A DNA stretch of 64,000 nt, taken from NCBI GenBank assembly GCA_025462885.1, contig JAOAPN010000015.1, forward strand, positions 1 to 64,000. Direction: 5' to 3'. Of the stretch, positions 61,723-64,000 are shown in pieces (position 1 is the first letter of the stretch; each line of letters starts with the position of its first letter). Below the pieces are notes generated by a model. That model was not told the origin of the DNA and did not search any database. It worked only from the letters and a program-made list of their open reading frames with translations. Made by a program: the position numbers and the translations under genes. The DNA is from Acidobacteriaceae bacterium (GTDB lineage Bacteria; Acidobacteriota; Terriglobia; Terriglobales; Acidobacteriaceae).

Positions 61723-64000
61723 TTGAAGCTTTCTTCTCCCCAATTGCGTCAATTTCGACTGCATTTCGTCGCCAGCCTGTTCCTCATAGCAGCCTTTCTT
61801 GTGCCTAATCTTGCCCACGGACAGTCAACGCAAGGGACTATCACCGGTGTCATTACAGACGCACAGGGTGCCGTCGTTCCCGGGGCAGCGGTGCATGTTA
61901 TCCATTCGGCTACCGGCGTGACCGTGAATACGGTCACGAACGACGCGGGCAAATACAGCGTACCAGCGCTGAACGTTGGGACTTACGCGGTCGTGGTGGA
62001 GCGCCCAGGGTTTGCTCGCTACAGCCGAAAAGAGATAACCCTCTCAACGGACCAGGTGCTAGGCGTGGACATAAGCCTGCCCTCCGGATCGGTCGACCAA
62101 ACGGTAACGGTGAGCAGCGGCGCGCCGGAACTGGAGACGAGAACGTCTTCCATCGGTCAGACCATCGAAGCGAAGAGTGTCTCGGAGTTGCCCCTCGGCA
62201 ACCGAACGTCAATGAATATTGTTGCCCTGACCGGCGGCGCAGTTTTCATCGATTCGGCGAACTACAGCTTGTCGGGAGGGCGAACGAAGAGCTCCATGAC
62301 CTGGCTCGATGGAGGCTCAGGTCAGAACATTCGCATCGGTATCGGAACGGCTGAGGTCAGCCCCCCAGTCGATACCGTGCAGGAGATTGGGGTGATCAGC
62401 AATAACTATGGCGCGGAGTTCGGTGGCTCGGCGGGTGGAATCGTAATTCAGACAACGAAGTCCGGCACGAATCGCTTCCACGGTTCGGCCTACGAATTCC
62501 TCCGCAACGATGCCATGGATGCTCCGGGCTACTTCGCGGGAACCACGACAACCGGAGCGAAAAACAAACCCGAACTACGTTACAACATCTATGGTGGAAC
62601 CATTGGTGGACCGATCCGCCACGATCGCACATTCTTCTTCTTCGGGTTTGAAGGTGGCCACCAGCGTACTGGCTCTACCGTGACGTTGACTGTACCCTCC
62701 GCGCTGCAACGTGCCGGAGACTTTTCGCAGACCTATACGGCTGCTGGCAAGCTAATTCCTATCTACGATCCTTCGACAACAAGGACCGTCAACGGCGTGA
62801 CCGTGCGCACACCATTCGCGGACAATCGTATTGGAAAGATCGACCCCGTCGCTGCGGCCTTGATGCAGTACTATCCTCTACCCAACCGGACGCCCGACAA
62901 CCTTGCAGGTGCGAACAACTTCCGCGCTAACGATGTAAGCGGCAACAATACCCAGTTCTACTTAGCGCGCATAGATCATGTGCTGAGTCAGAGGGATCGG
63001 CTTGCGCTCCGATACATTCACTCGGACGGAGTCACGGTCAATAACTCCGTGTATCCACTGCGCGCAGCAGACCCGACCTTAAATAGCACCTCGACCGACG
63101 ATATCGGGTATGCCCAGTGGGCTCATACCTTGTCTCCTACGGTCGTGAACGATTTGCGCTTTCTTTATGACGTGCGTGTCTACCATCAATACTCCAATGG
63201 AGTAGGGAACTATCCGTCTTCCCTGGGACTTGCCGGTGTTTCATCGAATGCGTTCCCCTATTTTGCTCCCGCAGGTTTTTCACCGCTGGGCAGTAGTTCG
63301 CAGGAGCGTCAGCAGTATCCGGTTACGGTCTATCAACTCGTAGACAATCTGTCTCAGAGTCTAGGCCGTCATACCCTGAAGTATGGCGTCGAGGTGCGGC
63401 GCTCCATGGATCATGAAGTGAGCCTGTCAACCGCGTCGGGATCGTTCACCTTCGCAACACAGCCCACTGGACTACCGGGAAACACCAGCACGGGGAATGG
63501 GCTGGCATCCCTGCTGGTTGGATTTCCTACAGCTTTCGGAGCCGCACAGACTGAGCCGGTTACACGCGTGAGTTGGTACCTTGCCGGGTTTCTGCAGGAC
63601 GACTGGAGTGTAACACCGCGTCTCACGCTGAATCTTGGCGTCCGCTGGGAGACAGACACTCCCATCAAAGATGAGAACAATCGAATGAACAGCTTCGACG
63701 CCACGGCCATCAATCCTGTGTCCGGTACGCCGGGCGTCGTGAAGTTCCTCGGAGTCAATGGCTATCGCACTACTCCCTATAACGGCGACTACAACAACTT
63801 CGCGCCACGTTTCGGATTCTCCTATCAACCCTTCGGTTTGGGCAGCACGGTGGTGCGTGGCGGAGCGGGTATCTTCTTCGCGCACCCGTTCGATTCCGGC
63901 CAGCCGAATGCCGCAGCCTTGGGGTACAGCCTTTCGGCATCACTTTCCACGCCGGACAATGGCATTACAGCACCCTTCTATCTGGCGAATGGGGTGCCCA
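61723..64000 (+). CDS. Oar-like TonB-dependent receptor, 3' end beyond the window
   Basis: A partial receptor of at least 759 codons, open to the right edge. TTG at 61723 follows AAAGGA; an overlapping ATG at 61707 is in another frame. The signal peptide runs to about residue 38 (HFVASLFLIAAFLVPNLAHGQ), then the carboxypeptidase-regulatory domain (GTITGVITDAQGAVVPGAAV) and plug (GIVIQTTKSGTNRFHGSAYEFLRN). The barrel is under way at the edge. With the sulfatase just upstream it forms a pair seen in sulfated-glycan uptake, but no glycoside hydrolase is visible. Confidence 0.92.
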   Translation, partial: MKLSSPQLRQFRLHFVASLFLIAAFLVPNLAHGQSTQGTITGVITDAQGAVVPGAAVHVIHSATGVTVNTVTNDAGKYSVPALNVGTYAVVVERPGFARYSRKEITLSTDQVLGVDISLPSGSVDQTVTVSSGAPELETRTSSIGQTIEAKSVSELPLGNRTSMNIVALTGGAVFIDSANYSLSGGRTKSSMTWLDGGSGQNIRIGIGTAEVSPPVDTVQEIGVISNNYGAEFGGSAGGIVIQTTKSGTNRFHGSAYEFLRNDAMDAPGYFAGTTTTGAKNKPELRYNIYGGTIGGPIRHDRTFFFFGFEGGHQRTGSTVTLTVPSALQRAGDFSQTYTAAGKLIPIYDPSTTRTVNGVTVRTPFADNRIGKIDPVAAALMQYYPLPNRTPDNLAGANNFRANDVSGNNTQFYLARIDHVLSQRDRLALRYIHSDGVTVNNSVYPLRAADPTLNSTSTDDIGYAQWAHTLSPTVVNDLRFLYDVRVYHQYSNGVGNYPSSLGLAGVSSNAFPYFAPAGFSPLGSSSQERQQYPVTVYQLVDNLSQSLGRHTLKYGVEVRRSMDHEVSLSTASGSFTFATQPTGLPGNTSTGNGLASLLVGFPTAFGAAQTEPVTRVSWYLAGFLQDDWSVTPRLTLNLGVRWETDTPIKDENNRMNSFDATAINPVSGTPGVVKFLGVNGYRTTPYNGDYNNFAPRFGFSYQPFGLGSTVVRGGAGIFFAHPFDSGQPNAAALGYSLSASLSTPDNGITAPFYLANGVP

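Noticed and set aside
1..64000. CRISPR array, rRNA or insertion sequence
   Set aside because: No regularly spaced repeats, rRNA-like sequence or transposase was seen on either strand.

Overview
The window looks like an acidobacterium of the Terriglobia type (Granulicella, Terriglobus or Edaphobacter relatives). The evidence is the set of very large Oar-like TonB-dependent receptors with an N-terminal carboxypeptidase-regulatory domain, the membrane-anchored receptor-linked regulator, the LssY_C/beta-barrel protein and the moderately high GC content. No rRNA, CRISPR array, transposase or complete tRNA gene was seen.

Layout. (1) About 1-30,984 reads as the right part of an integrated mobilizable or conjugative element. 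Its left edge carries ArdC antirestriction, a small partner and ParB (143-3185). Its right edge carries an SSB-like protein, a metallophosphoesterase, a DUF429-like protein, a candidate oriT, a small ribbon-helix-helix protein, a VirD4-type coupling protein, a small unknown and a MobF relaxase-helicase (22,845-30,750). The last four follow the TrwA-TrwB-TrwC order of R388-like systems with one gene inserted. Between these edges lies about 18 kb of cargo (3491-22,122): short-chain dehydrogenases, two cyanamide-hydratase-like HD proteins (one Tat-exported), MOSC, DJ-1/AraC, ArsR, MarR and TetR regulators, a serine hydrolase, an MFS permease, an enoyl-CoA hydratase, a cupin, KatG and DoxX. It resembles a detoxification and redox-stress island of one- and two-gene units, each beside its own regulator.

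(2) 30,985-38,646 is a second, compact integrative element of 7660 bp. It is bounded by two 62-bp direct repeats (one mismatch) of the 3' part of a tRNA-Leu(UAA) gene. A tyrosine integrase abuts the left repeat, and GGTGCT arm-type repeats and a 15-bp palindrome occur near both ends. Inside are an excisionase-like protein, an HNH/zinc-ribbon protein, a serine resolvase, several small proteins, and an overlapping gene pair in which one member looks like a phage-type kinase fold. Both tRNA copies lack the 5' end, so the intact tRNA-Leu and the integrase of element 1 probably lie left of the window. This would be tandem accretion at one tRNA site.

(3) 38,757-64,000 is ordinary chromosome: a membrane-anchored regulator divergent from a TonB receptor, a secreted PHP-like hydrolase, a second receptor, HflX, a Bcr/CflA exporter, SelO, a decayed MFS pseudogene, an LssY_C/beta-barrel protein, a Tat-exported sulfatase, and a third receptor that runs off the right edge.

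Together, regions 1 and 2 are mobile DNA that brings detoxification, redox and possibly defence functions. Region 3 is surface nutrient capture (receptor plus secreted hydrolase or sulfatase) with housekeeping genes.
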